From an uncultured Gammaproteobacteria bacterium (GTDB lineage Bacteria; Pseudomonadota; Gammaproteobacteria; PS1; Pseudothioglobaceae), in NCBI GenBank assembly GCA_913057955.1, contig CAJXOB010000010.1, forward strand, positions 1 to 35,704: DNA of 35,704 bases, in the 5' to 3' direction. The translations under genes were made by a program, and so were the position numbers. The notes below the pieces were generated by a model. It searched no databases. It was given only the letters and a program-made list of their open reading frames with translations, and was not told where the DNA came from. Numbering within the stretch: position 1 is the first letter of the stretch; the number at the start of each line of letters is the position of its first letter. Below, piece by piece: positions 1 to 7,727 of the stretch.

Positions 1-21
1 TCATATGTGTATAAGAAACAG
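1..21 (-). other. Tn5/Nextera mosaic-end-like sequence at contig edge
   Basis: Read on the minus strand, the first 21 bases match the Nextera transposase adapter (mosaic end CTGTCTCTTATACACATCT followed by GA) at 19 of 21 positions; the differences are at adapter positions 5 and 18. It lies exactly at the window edge, and there the lhgO protein departs from its family and stops. The most likely explanation is residual library adapter in the assembly rather than a genomic element. Confidence 0.7.
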
Positions 22-363
22 ATACCTTTCATAAAGCTCATCCATGCGCTTTAATTCAACATCATTTGTGGCTACTAGCAATTTGCCGCACTGATGGAAT
101 GGAATTTGATGAAGTGAGCAGAATTTGATTGTTTCTTTTAACCCTTCTCTGCAAAATTCAGCCTTCAAGCTGCCAGGTTCATAATAAACTCCTGCATGAA
201 TTACGCCGCTATTATGACCCGTTTGGTGACTAGCAAACGATTTTTCTTTTTCAACTAATAGGACTTGTTTTTTTGGGTGCTTTGTAATGAGAGATAAGGC
301 TGTTGATGCGCCAACAATTCCACCACCCACAACAATATAGTCATAGATTTTTTCATCCATCAT
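1..363 (-). CDS. lhgO: L-2-hydroxyglutarate dehydrogenase/oxidase, N-terminal fragment
   Basis: FAD-dependent enzyme that oxidises L-2-hydroxyglutarate to 2-oxoglutarate and passes electrons to the membrane quinone pool. Visible are the Rossmann FAD motif GGGIVG at residues 13–18, the ribose-binding Glu38 after the second strand, and the family block HNSGVIHAGVYY at 50–61. About 120 residues are present against roughly 400 in the family. The frame stops at bases 1–3, but the last few codons lie in a sequence that resembles a Tn5 adapter, so the gene is cut by the contig edge rather than naturally short. An upstream TTG at 381 is in frame, but ATG 363 (or 360) fits the family start better. It lies 26 bases downstream of glaH, whose product is its substrate, as in the E. 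coli csiD–ygaF pair. Confidence 0.88.
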   Translation of the reverse strand: MMDEKIYDYIVVGGGIVGASTALSLITKHPKKQVLLVEKEKSFASHQTGHNSGVIHAGVYYEPGSLKAEFCREGLKETIKFCSLHQIPFHQCGKLLVATNDVELKRMDELYERYLFLIHI

Positions 364-389
364 TTTGCACACTTTTAACAAGTGAATTA

Positions 390-1346
390 TTAATTGTTAT
401 CGCCAGTATTTTCAACAAATACACCTCTTTGGCGAAGAAGTTCGCGATGTAACCCTTTATTGGCTATAAATTTGTCTCTTCCATGGAGCCAAAAATAGTT
501 ATTAATAATAAGCATACTGCCTTCATTAAGCGTTATATTGTATGTCTTTGACTCACCCTCTAGAGACTCACCAAGTTCATAGAGGTATAGGCCTTGATCC
601 ATGTTTAAAGGCTCTACAAACTGATCAATATAAGACATTATTGGTTTTCCATCTTCCATCTCTTCTAAAAAAATAGGGTGGAATGTTTTGTAGCCAACAT
701 TCTTACTAGAAGGAGACCCCCAGCGAAGACTTTCTTTTGCTAGCGGGTGTTGATAAAATTTTTGTAAATCCTGCCATTCATCTACATGAAGAAGAAGTGA
801 GCCACCCCCTTCAACATTGGACTCGATAATTTTTTGCATGATTACCCAATCCGTTTTTTCTTGGACATAGGTGCCATCATTATGAAGCTCCATCCTTCGG
901 TGCGCTTGACGAAGGTAGCTGTCACTATCATCTTCATTTTTAACGCTAAATCTGGCATAGAACTTGCCTGACATTGAGTCAAGATTTGGAAGGCCTATTA
1001 AATGTGAAATGGCTGTTGACAAAAGAATATTGAAGTCAATAGACTCAATACTTTTAGAATCTTTTTTCGCGATACTTTCACATTGAAGTAATATAGCCCC
1101 TGTTGTGCGCTTTCTTAATATTTCTAACAAGTAATTCCCAAGCGTATTTTCAGTTAACTTATTAAGACAATCAGCAATATAAAAACGCAGAAAGGGCTTG
1201 TATTCAATAGCTTGAACTTTATGCAGCTTTATTTTTTTACTGAACTTTGATAAGGTGTCTCCAGATAAAGTAACAACAATTAGCCTTGGCTTGGCGGGAT
1301 GTGGCTCAGCATTAAATCCTATGCATTGACTATTTAATAGGGTCAT
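390..1346 (-). CDS. glaH: Glutarate 2-hydroxylase (Fe(II)/2-oxoglutarate dioxygenase, CsiD family)
   Basis: Hydroxylates glutarate to L-2-hydroxyglutarate using O2 and 2-oxoglutarate, in the lysine/glutarate degradation route. At 318 residues it is close to E. coli GlaH (about 325). The iron-binding facial triad is visible as H155 and D157 (ELHNDGTY) and H288 (FWLHGRD). The C-terminal arginine-rich RELLRQRG (301–308) is where the family binds the 2-oxoglutarate carboxylate. Long stretches such as HLIG, DSYLRQ and YIDQFVEP follow the CsiD family closely. The start codon overlaps the rppH stop by 4 bp (ATGA), so translation is probably coupled to rppH. lhgO, the next enzyme, follows directly. 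I expect a cytosolic tetramer, as in the family. Confidence 0.95.
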   Translation of the reverse strand: MTLLNSQCIGFNAEPHPAKPRLIVVTLSGDTLSKFSKKIKLHKVQAIEYKPFLRFYIADCLNKLTENTLGNYLLEILRKRTTGAILLQCESIAKKDSKSIESIDFNILLSTAISHLIGLPNLDSMSGKFYARFSVKNEDDSDSYLRQAHRRMELHNDGTYVQEKTDWVIMQKIIESNVEGGGSLLLHVDEWQDLQKFYQHPLAKESLRWGSPSSKNVGYKTFHPIFLEEMEDGKPIMSYIDQFVEPLNMDQGLYLYELGESLEGESKTYNITLNEGSMLIINNYFWLHGRDKFIANKGLHRELLRQRGVFVENTGDNN

Positions 1347-1876
1347 AATCTTATTGCAGTAAATTGAAGTGGGCGAGAAAATTTTGTAGGAATACTGTGT
1401 TCATTTTCAAATAGAATTGGTGCAAGCGCTTTAAGCATGTCCTCGTAGACATCCCTTTTAAAATTAATGACTTCTTCGACGGGTCTCCAATAGTCAACCC
1501 ACTTCCAGTCATCAAATTCAATGTCATGATGCAGATCAAGTGAAATTTCATCATCACTTGAGTCGAGTTTTAACAAAAACCAGACTTGTTTTTGTCCAAT
1601 ACAAGTGGGCTTTTGGCTTCGCCGAATATGTTCTAAAGGCAAATCATAACGAAGCCATTTAGGCGTCTTAGCAAGAAGCGTTACATGTCCTGGATTTAGA
1701 CCAATTTCCTCCTCAAGCTCCCTGTAAAGAGCGTCTAACTCAGTTTCATCTTTATCAATTCCACCCTGAGGAAGTTGCCATGCATTTTGTTTAAAGCGCT
1801 TTGCTAGAAGTATTTGCTTTTTTTCATTAGTAATTACAATGCCAACATTTGCGCGATATCCATCGCTATCTATCAC
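1343..1876 (-). CDS. rppH: RNA 5'-pyrophosphohydrolase
   Basis: Nudix hydrolase that removes pyrophosphate from the 5' end of primary transcripts and so opens them to RNase E decay. The Nudix box GX5EX7REUXEEXGU is complete at about residues 39–61 (GGIDKDE...RELEEEIGL). The N-terminal YRANVGIV and the QVWFLLKL strand are typical of RppH rather than of general MutT proteins. At 177 residues it matches the family length. It starts with GTG, whose G is shared with the yccA stop (TAGTG), and it ends in a 4 bp overlap with glaH. The coupling with glutarate catabolism genes is unusual and has no obvious functional reason. Confidence 0.95.
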   Translation of the reverse strand: MIDSDGYRANVGIVITNEKKQILLAKRFKQNAWQLPQGGIDKDETELDALYRELEEEIGLNPGHVTLLAKTPKWLRYDLPLEHIRRSQKPTCIGQKQVWFLLKLDSSDDEISLDLHHDIEFDDWKWVDYWRPVEEVINFKRDVYEDMLKALAPILFENEHSIPTKFSRPLQFTAIRL

Positions 1877-2535
1877 TAGTCATCGCCAGAAAACACACCT
1901 AATAGGTGTAGAAGGCTCAAGAATAGGTTGTAAATAGAGATGTATAAAGTAACCGTTGCCATGATGTAGTTGGTTTCTCCACCATGAATAATGTTGCTTG
2001 TTTCATACAATATAAGACCACTCATTAATAAAATGAATGCAGATGAAACTGCCAAAGACAAAGCGGGCATCTGGAAAAAGTAGGCCGCTATACCTGCTAA
2101 AAATGCAACAACAATTCCAGCCGTTAGGAATCCAGACATAAAGCTAAAGTCCTTTTGAGATGTAATGGCATAAACAGAAAGCGATAAAAAGATAACTGCC
2201 GTTCCTGTCATTGCCATTCCAACTAGCTCCGCTCCATTTGAGAAGGAAGTTGTGTAAGCTCCAACGATTGGCCCAAGAGTTAGCCCCATAAAGCCAGTTA
2301 GTGCAAAGACTGCTAAGATTCCAAAAGCTGAGTTTCTAAGTCTTGTCACTAAAAATAAGAGGCCAAAATAGCCACCTAGTGTTATTAAAAGACCAAAGTA
2401 AGGTAGCCTAAGGTACATTGATAAATATGCCATTAAGCCGCTAAAAAGAAGTGTTGCGGATAGAAGTTGATAAGTATTTCTTAGTGTTCGGTTGATTACA
2501 ATCGAGCTTGAATTTGTTTGAACATTTGTAGGCAT
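1876..2535 (-). CDS. yccA: Bax inhibitor-1/YccA family inner membrane protein
   Basis: Integral membrane protein of the BI-1 (UPF0005) family; the E. coli member YccA interacts with and restrains the FtsH protease. The 219-residue chain carries about seven hydrophobic segments beginning near residue 22. It ends with the family signature region LYETSNIIHGGETNYIMATV followed by LYISIYNLFLSLLHLLG. Length equals E. coli YccA (219). It is the first gene of a minus-strand unit leading into rppH with a one-base overlap. The 62-base gap to murD on the other strand must hold divergent promoters, but I see only weak candidates there (for example TTGACT on the minus strand near 2569–2574). YbhL/YccA subfamily placement is by overall resemblance. 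Confidence 0.88.
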   Translation of the reverse strand: MPTNVQTNSSSIVINRTLRNTYQLLSATLLFSGLMAYLSMYLRLPYFGLLITLGGYFGLLFLVTRLRNSAFGILAVFALTGFMGLTLGPIVGAYTTSFSNGAELVGMAMTGTAVIFLSLSVYAITSQKDFSFMSGFLTAGIVVAFLAGIAAYFFQMPALSLAVSSAFILLMSGLILYETSNIIHGGETNYIMATVTLYISIYNLFLSLLHLLGVFSGDD

Positions 2536-2597
2536 AATAAAATAGTGAAGTAAAAGTGTAAAATATAGTCAATTTTGATCGAAAACACAAGGTTTTC

Positions 2598-3902
2598 ATG
2601 AAACTTATTTTAGGGCTAGGTATTACAGGTCTCTCAGTAGCTCGTTTTTTCTATAAAAATGATATCTCATTTCGCATTGCAGATTCTCGTCAAAACCCAC
2701 CTATGCTGGATATAGCAGGGAAAGAGGGCTTACTTGCAGATAGCTACTTTGGTGAATGGAGTAAGCCACTTTTAGAGGGTGTTACAGAAATAATAATTAG
2801 TCCTGGAATCGCAGAAGCTGAGACAATTGTTGACTGGTCTAGGCAACAAAGTATTTCTATTATTAGTGATATTGAGTTATTTGGACGTTTTTCAAAGGCA
2901 CCAATTATTGGAATTACGGGCTCTAATGGAAAGTCAACCGTAACTCAATTATTAGGCGAGATGGCACTTGCTGATGGGAAAAATACTGTTATTTGCGGCA
3001 ATATCGGCAACCCTGTAATGGATGGTTTAATTGATCATGCGGAACTCTATATTGTTGAGTTATCAAGCTATCAATTGGATTATACGAATAATATTGACCT
3101 TCTTGCTGGTGTTATTACAAACATATCACCTGATCACCTTGATAGGTATTCAAGTTATGATGATTATATTTCCTCTAAATTATCAATTTATAATTATTGC
3201 AAGTATAAGGTTGTTAACTTAAAAGAGGCTCTAGTGAGTGAAGTTGAGGGAGATAATTTTTATTCAGTTGATGGCTACGATGAAATATGTGATTTTAGTG
3301 CCAAGAAAATTGGCGGCCTGTATGAAGTCTTTCATCAAGGCAATTCTGTAATTATTAGTAATGACCTAATGGTCATTGGGAAGCACAATATAGAAAATCT
3401 ATTGGCCGCTCTAACTCTAGGTTATCGATTTGGATTATCTATAAAAGCTATGACCCAGGCTGCAATTGATTTCAAGGGCTTAGAGCATCGATTGGAATTT
3501 GTTTCAACAAGAAACAATGTAGATTACTACAATGACTCAAAATCAACCAATGCGATCTCTACAAAAACTGCCATTAATGCTCTTTTCGAAAAATATAATA
3601 ACGTGACATTAATTGCTGGTGGAATATCAAAAAAAGAGGATTATTCAGAGCTTTTCCGATTAATAAATGAAAAAGTTAGTGCAGTTGTTTTGATTGGTGA
3701 GTGCAGAAATGATTTTTCAAAGCAAATTACAGTTCCTAATGTAGAAATTGCCGAGTCAATGGAAAAAGCAGTGTTAATGGCTACTTCTATAGCACAAGGG
3801 GGCGCAGTATTGCTTTCGCCTGGCTGCGCAAGTTTTGATATGTTTGTTGATTTTAATGATCGAGGGGAGACTTTTAAGCGTCACGTTCTTGAAGGAATTT
3901 AA
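2598..3902 (+). CDS. murD: UDP-N-acetylmuramoyl-L-alanine–D-glutamate ligase
   Basis: Cytoplasmic Mur ligase that adds D-glutamate to UDP-MurNAc-L-Ala using ATP. Its 434 residues show the N-terminal Rossmann-like UDP-binding domain (MKLILGLGITG), the ATP loop GITGSNGKST at 105–114, the central ELSSYQLD and NISPDHLDRY motifs, and the C-terminal YYNDSKSTN block typical of MurD. Length is close to E. coli MurD (438). It stands alone on the plus strand, away from the other mur genes of this window (murC, murB and ddl at 9.1–12.2 kb). Its last 29 bases overlap the 3' end of miaA on the opposite strand. An AAGG about 5 bases before ATG may serve as the ribosome binding site. Confidence 0.97.
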   Translation: MKLILGLGITGLSVARFFYKNDISFRIADSRQNPPMLDIAGKEGLLADSYFGEWSKPLLEGVTEIIISPGIAEAETIVDWSRQQSISIISDIELFGRFSKAPIIGITGSNGKSTVTQLLGEMALADGKNTVICGNIGNPVMDGLIDHAELYIVELSSYQLDYTNNIDLLAGVITNISPDHLDRYSSYDDYISSKLSIYNYCKYKVVNLKEALVSEVEGDNFYSVDGYDEICDFSAKKIGGLYEVFHQGNSVIISNDLMVIGKHNIENLLAALTLGYRFGLSIKAMTQAAIDFKGLEHRLEFVSTRNNVDYYNDSKSTNAISTKTAINALFEKYNNVTLIAGGISKKEDYSELFRLINEKVSAVVLIGECRNDFSKQITVPNVEIAESMEKAVLMATSIAQGGAVLLSPGCASFDMFVDFNDRGETFKRHVLEGI

Positions 3903-4803
3903 GTACTTTTTCAATCTCTATTTGTTTTAATTTAAGAGCTTTATCTTCATCTCTTAGCCATGTGCATTGACGTTTACATAATTGCCTAGTCGCGATGATT
4001 GCTTTTTCAATCATTTCTTTTTTGCTATAACTTCCTTCAAAATAATTCCATGCTTGCCTATAACCTACACACCTCATAGAGGCTAAATCTAAATTTAGTT
4101 TCGTATTATTTCTAAGTGCTTCGACCTCATCAAGAAACCCATCTTTAATCATTTGTATAAAACGCTGCTCAATTCTTTTATGAAGTTCAGCTCTTTCAGG
4201 CATAAGAACAATCTTTTTAATTTTAAGATCGAGTTTATGCTGATTTTTTTTACCTTGAAGCTTGCTTAAGGTTTCTCCAGAAAGGTGAAAAACCTCAAGC
4301 GCCCTGGTAATTCTTTGTGAGTCATTCGAGTGAATGCGTGCAGCAGATTTAGGATCAATTTCTACTAATTTTGAATGAAGTTTCGCACTGCCTTCAATTT
4401 TTAAAAGGTTGTTAAAATGCTTTCGAGATTCATCAGTAGATGCTGGAAGTTTAGATAAACCATGCTCTAAAGCGTTAAAGTAAAATGAAGTTCCTCCAAC
4501 TAGAATAGGTAATTTACCTTCTGCTAAAGCTGACTTAATATGTTTTTTTGCCAGCGAGATAAATTCAGTGACAGAAAAACTGTCTTCAGGTTCGCAAATA
4601 TCAACTAATTCATGAGGGTGCGCCTCAAGAGTACCTTTTCCTGGTTTTGCAGTCCCAATATCCATACCTCGATATATTAAAGCTGAGTCAACGCTTATTA
4701 ACTTTGAATCAATGTGCTTGCTAATTTCTATAGCTAATTCAGTCTTTCCAGAGGCAGTTGGACCCATCAAAAAAACTACAAAATTTATTGGCTCAATTGC
4801 CAT
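3874..4803 (-). CDS. miaA: tRNA dimethylallyltransferase
   Basis: Transfers a dimethylallyl group to N6 of A37 in tRNAs that read UNN codons; MiaB (20–21 kb here) then methylthiolates the product. Visible are the P-loop GPTASGKT (14–21), the substrate motif DSALIYRGMDIGTAKP (39–54), LVGGTSFYFNAL, and the C-terminal ATRQLCKRQCTWLR motif. At 309 residues it matches the family. Its 3' end overlaps that of murD by 29 bases in convergent orientation. Both ends are good family C-termini, so the overlap appears genuine. The usual partner hfq is not adjacent. Confidence 0.97.
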   Translation of the reverse strand: MAIEPINFVVFLMGPTASGKTELAIEISKHIDSKLISVDSALIYRGMDIGTAKPGKGTLEAHPHELVDICEPEDSFSVTEFISLAKKHIKSALAEGKLPILVGGTSFYFNALEHGLSKLPASTDESRKHFNNLLKIEGSAKLHSKLVEIDPKSAARIHSNDSQRITRALEVFHLSGETLSKLQGKKNQHKLDLKIKKIVLMPERAELHKRIEQRFIQMIKDGFLDEVEALRNNTKLNLDLASMRCVGYRQAWNYFEGSYSKKEMIEKAIIATRQLCKRQCTWLRDEDKALKLKQIEIEKVLKFLQERDA

Positions 4804-4837
4804 AGCAATACTAAGTTTATATCTGTAAGACCTACAT

Positions 4838-4843
4838 TATAAT
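4838..4843 (+). promoter_or_regulatory. Candidate -10 element (TATAAT) for the reductase operon
   Basis: A perfect TATAAT lies 31 bases before ATG 4875. The -35 region is weak (GTTTAT at 4815–4820, 17-base spacing). The hexamer overlaps the more upstream in-frame ATG at 4842, so a transcript from here would start near 4850 and exclude that codon. This supports ATG 4875 as the true start. Confidence 0.45.
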
Positions 4844-4874
4844 GTCAGCTTTATATTTTTTATCTCCAAAAACT

Positions 4875-5891
4875 ATGTTTACGGTTTTAAATCAAGTTAG
4901 TGGCAAATCATTTCAGTGCGGGAGTGAAGAGTCTGTATTAAACGGAGCCCTATCTAACGGCTTTAATTTCCCATACGGCTGTCAAAATGGTTTTTGTGGA
5001 CAGTGTAAAGCAGTTGTTCTTAATGGTGAAATTGAATACGATGGTGAAGTTCCATCAGTGCTAAGTAGTGAGGATATTGAGTCAAATATGGCGTTACTTT
5101 GCCAATGCAAACCTAAGAGTGATTTATACATCGCAGTTGATGAGCTTGACTCTCTAGCAAATATTGAGGTTCGCAGTATGCCTTGTCGAGTAGAGCAAAT
5201 TAATCATTTGAATCATGACGTAATCCAGCTAGTATTAAAGATACCTGGCGCTCAATCTCTGCAATATTTAGCAGGTCAATACCTCGACTTAGAGCATTCA
5301 GACTTTGAGCCAAGATCTTATTCTATAGCCAATGCCCCAACCAATTCAAATTTAATTGAGCTTCATATTCGATTAGTCGATGATGGAAAACTGACTAACT
5401 TTATCTTTAATATGCTAACCGTTAAAACAATATTAAGAATTGAAGGCCCTAAAGGAAGCTTCTTTCATAGAGAGGACAGCGAATGCCCAATTATATTTAT
5501 TGCTGGAGGCACTGGGTTTGGCCCAGTCAAAGCAATAATAGAGCACCTAATCAATATTGGCTCTACCAGGGTGGTTTATTTATACTGGGGCGTAAGAAGC
5601 GAGGTTGATTTGTACTCAAACCTTCCATCTGAATGGAGTGAAAAGTATCCCAACATCTCTTTTGTTCCAGTATTATCAGAGGCAAGTGAGTCTTGGAATG
5701 GCAACAAAGGCTATGTTCATGACTCGGTCGTTAAGGATTTTGAAGACTTAGCAGATTTTGAGGTATACGCTTGTGGGCCGCCAGTAATGGTTAATGCCGC
5801 AGTCAAGAGTTGCCTTGAACATAAACTAGTTAAAGAGAATTTCTTTTCTGACTCTTTTGAATACGCAAATGTGAGTAATGACGATGTCTAA
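4875..5891 (+). CDS. NAD(P)H-dependent ferredoxin-fused flavin reductase (CDP-6-deoxyglucoseen reductase-like)
   Basis: Three-domain electron transfer protein. From ATG 4875 (338 residues), an N-terminal plant-type 2Fe-2S ferredoxin domain has cysteines C36, C41, C44 and C76. It is followed by an FAD-binding barrel with RSYSIAN (147–153) and a NAD(P)-binding domain with GGTGFGPVKA near 213–222 and YACGPPVMV near 310. The same layout occurs in AscD/RfbI-type reductases and in oxygenase reductase components such as BenC. In many proteobacteria this stand-alone form has no assigned partner, and no deoxysugar or oxygenase genes are nearby here. An upstream ATG (4842) would add 11 residues, but a TATAAT overlaps it. 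The 3' end overlaps bolA by 14 bases, so the two are likely cotranscribed. Confidence 0.8.
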   Translation: MFTVLNQVSGKSFQCGSEESVLNGALSNGFNFPYGCQNGFCGQCKAVVLNGEIEYDGEVPSVLSSEDIESNMALLCQCKPKSDLYIAVDELDSLANIEVRSMPCRVEQINHLNHDVIQLVLKIPGAQSLQYLAGQYLDLEHSDFEPRSYSIANAPTNSNLIELHIRLVDDGKLTNFIFNMLTVKTILRIEGPKGSFFHREDSECPIIFIAGGTGFGPVKAIIEHLINIGSTRVVYLYWGVRSEVDLYSNLPSEWSEKYPNISFVPVLSEASESWNGNKGYVHDSVVKDFEDLADFEVYACGPPVMVNAAVKSCLEHKLVKENFFSDSFEYANVSNDDV

Positions 5892-6186
5892 TATGCAAAG
5901 CCACTTAAAAAGCCAACTTGACTTAGCTCTGAGTCCAGAACATTGCGAAGTTAGTAATGAGTCTAGTCAACATTCAGGGCCAGCTTCAGAGTCTCACTTT
6001 AAAATTGTAGTCGTAAGTTCATCTTTTGATGAAATGAAACTTATTGACCGCCATCGATTTATTAATAAGCTTTTTACTGAAGAGTTGCAGCATATTCATG
6101 CCTTGGCAATGCATACCTACACTCCTCAAGAGTGGCAAAAACGTCAGATTGCACCTAATTCACCCGAATGCTCAAGTAAGAAATAA
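5878..6186 (+). CDS. bolA: BolA family protein
   Basis: Small protein of the BolA family, which pairs with monothiol glutaredoxins to bind 2Fe-2S clusters and in E. coli affects cell shape. The fold's signature FKIVVVSSSFDEMKLIDRHR (residues 42–61) is followed by the helix with the HIHALAMHTYTPQEW block, whose HALA...TYTPQEW pattern is typical of classical BolA rather than IbaG. The start is uncertain: ATG 5878, 5884 and 5893 are all in frame. A GTGAG at 5871–5875 sits at a better distance from 5884. It overlaps the preceding 2Fe-2S reductase gene by 14 bases, a sensible iron–sulphur neighbourhood, and is followed after 2 bases by mltD. Confidence 0.9.
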   Translation: MTMSNMQSHLKSQLDLALSPEHCEVSNESSQHSGPASESHFKIVVVSSSFDEMKLIDRHRFINKLFTEELQHIHALAMHTYTPQEWQKRQIAPNSPECSSKK

Positions 6187-6188
6187 AA

Positions 6189-7727
6189 GTGAGATCTGCT
6201 CTTTTATTAATCTTTTTGATTCTTTCTGGCTGTCAATCGGTCATTGATCAAAATCAAACTTTAACCAGCCTAAAGAGTAACTCAGTCAATACTATTCAAT
6301 ACTCTCAAGAGGGCAATTTATGGCAAGTTATTGCCAATCGTCAGGATATCAAAAGTGTTTCTAATTCGAGGGTTCAAAATCGTATTGACTGGATAAGCAA
6401 TCATCCAGAGTATCTATCTTCAATTTCAAAAAGAGCAGAGCCCTTTCTTTATCTTGTTGTCTCTGAACTAGAAAGGCAGGATATTCCAATTGAAATTGCT
6501 TTGTTGCCTATTGTAGAATCTGATTACTATCCATTTTCATATTCCCATGGAACAGCGGCAGGTTTATGGCAATTTATACCTTCAACTGGAAGGCTCTATG
6601 GCCTAGAAGAAGATTGGTGGCATGCCGATAGAAGAGATGTGCTCGCTTCAACTCAAGCAGCAGCAAGTTATTTAAAAGATCTAAATCGAATGTTTAATGG
6701 AGATTGGCTTCTGTCAATTGCTGCTTATAATGCAGGTCCAGGAAGAGTTCAAAAAGCCATTGATGCAAATATTAAGTTAGGGAAAAAGACAGATTTTTGG
6801 AGCCTAGATTTGCCAAAAGAAACTGAAAAATATGTCCCTAAACTTCTTGCTCTAAGTCAAGTAATCAAAAATCCATCTCTCTATAATCAAAAACTACTTA
6901 AGATTGACAATAAGGCTTTTCTAAAGGCAATTGAGCTAGATTCACAATTTGATTTAGCACTTATTTCTCAGTGGACTGGGCTAAGCATTGAGCAGATTTA
7001 TAACTATAATCCTGGATTGAAGCGATGGGCAACTCCTGAGTCGCTCCCATACACAATTCTACTGCCTGAAGAAGTTATTTATAGCTTTAATAATAATTTA
7101 TCTAAGCAAGGGCAAAGACCAAAAATTAGCTGGACTCGTTATAAAATTAAGGCAGGCGATAGTCTAAGCCATATTGCTCAAAGTTACAACACAACAATTG
7201 GCCAGATAAAGAGTGTTAATGAGCTCGATAATGACACCATAAGAATTGATAAGTATTTAATTGTTCCTTTGGCTCAACAAGGAGAAGACTACTATTCTTT
7301 GTCAGAAAATCAACGGGAAAAAAGTAGGCTAAATATTCAACAAAAATCAGAAAAAATTATTTATAAAGTTCTTGCTGGAGATAGTCTATGGAAGATTGCT
7401 ACTAAATTTGATACAACTATCAATAATCTTGTAAGGTGGAATCAAATTATTCCAACTGACTCTTTGTCTATTGGAAAAGAATTAGTTATCTTAAGGGATA
7501 ACAAAAATACGACAGAGTTAGCTAAAATAACAAATACTGGAATGGACATTGACAGAAATATTTTTTACACGGTAAAAGAGGGTGATAACCTTTCAAAGAT
7601 TGCTCAAAAATACAATGTTAAAGTTTTAGATATTAGAGCTTGGAACGATTTAAGTGAAGGATATATTTTGCAACCAGGTGACAAATTAACCATTACAATT
7701 AATATAGTCAATTCGAATTTATCATGA
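6189..7727 (+). CDS. mltD: Membrane-bound lytic murein transglycosylase D with three LysM domains
   Basis: Outer-membrane lipoprotein that cleaves glycan strands of peptidoglycan to form 1,6-anhydro ends. It starts with GTG and has a lipoprotein signal with lipobox ILSGC (lipidated C15). The transglycosylase domain (about 80–220) carries the catalytic Glu110 in LPIVESDYYPF, then AAGLWQFIPSTGRLYGL and AAYNAGPGRV. Three LysM peptidoglycan-binding repeats follow at about 318–360, 392–434 and 460–503. At 512 residues it is a full-length MltD (E. coli 452, two LysM). The stop overlaps the next gene by 4 bp (ATGA). Confidence 0.96.
   Translation: MRSALLLIFLILSGCQSVIDQNQTLTSLKSNSVNTIQYSQEGNLWQVIANRQDIKSVSNSRVQNRIDWISNHPEYLSSISKRAEPFLYLVVSELERQDIPIEIALLPIVESDYYPFSYSHGTAAGLWQFIPSTGRLYGLEEDWWHADRRDVLASTQAAASYLKDLNRMFNGDWLLSIAAYNAGPGRVQKAIDANIKLGKKTDFWSLDLPKETEKYVPKLLALSQVIKNPSLYNQKLLKIDNKAFLKAIELDSQFDLALISQWTGLSIEQIYNYNPGLKRWATPESLPYTILLPEEVIYSFNNNLSKQGQRPKISWTRYKIKAGDSLSHIAQSYNTTIGQIKSVNELDNDTIRIDKYLIVPLAQQGEDYYSLSENQREKSRLNIQQKSEKIIYKVLAGDSLWKIATKFDTTINNLVRWNQIIPTDSLSIGKELVILRDNKNTTELAKITNTGMDIDRNIFYTVKEGDNLSKIAQKYNVKVLDIRAWNDLSEGYILQPGDKLTITINIVNSNLS

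Noticed and set aside
1-381. A complete 126-residue FAD protein starting with TTG at 381
   Set aside because: The C-terminal codons come from adapter-like sequence and the family is about 400 residues, so this is a truncated lhgO. ATG 363 suits the family start better.
4842-4874. Upstream start of the ferredoxin-type reductase (ATG 4842)
   Set aside because: A TATAAT overlaps this codon and the extra 11 residues do not resemble the family N-terminus.
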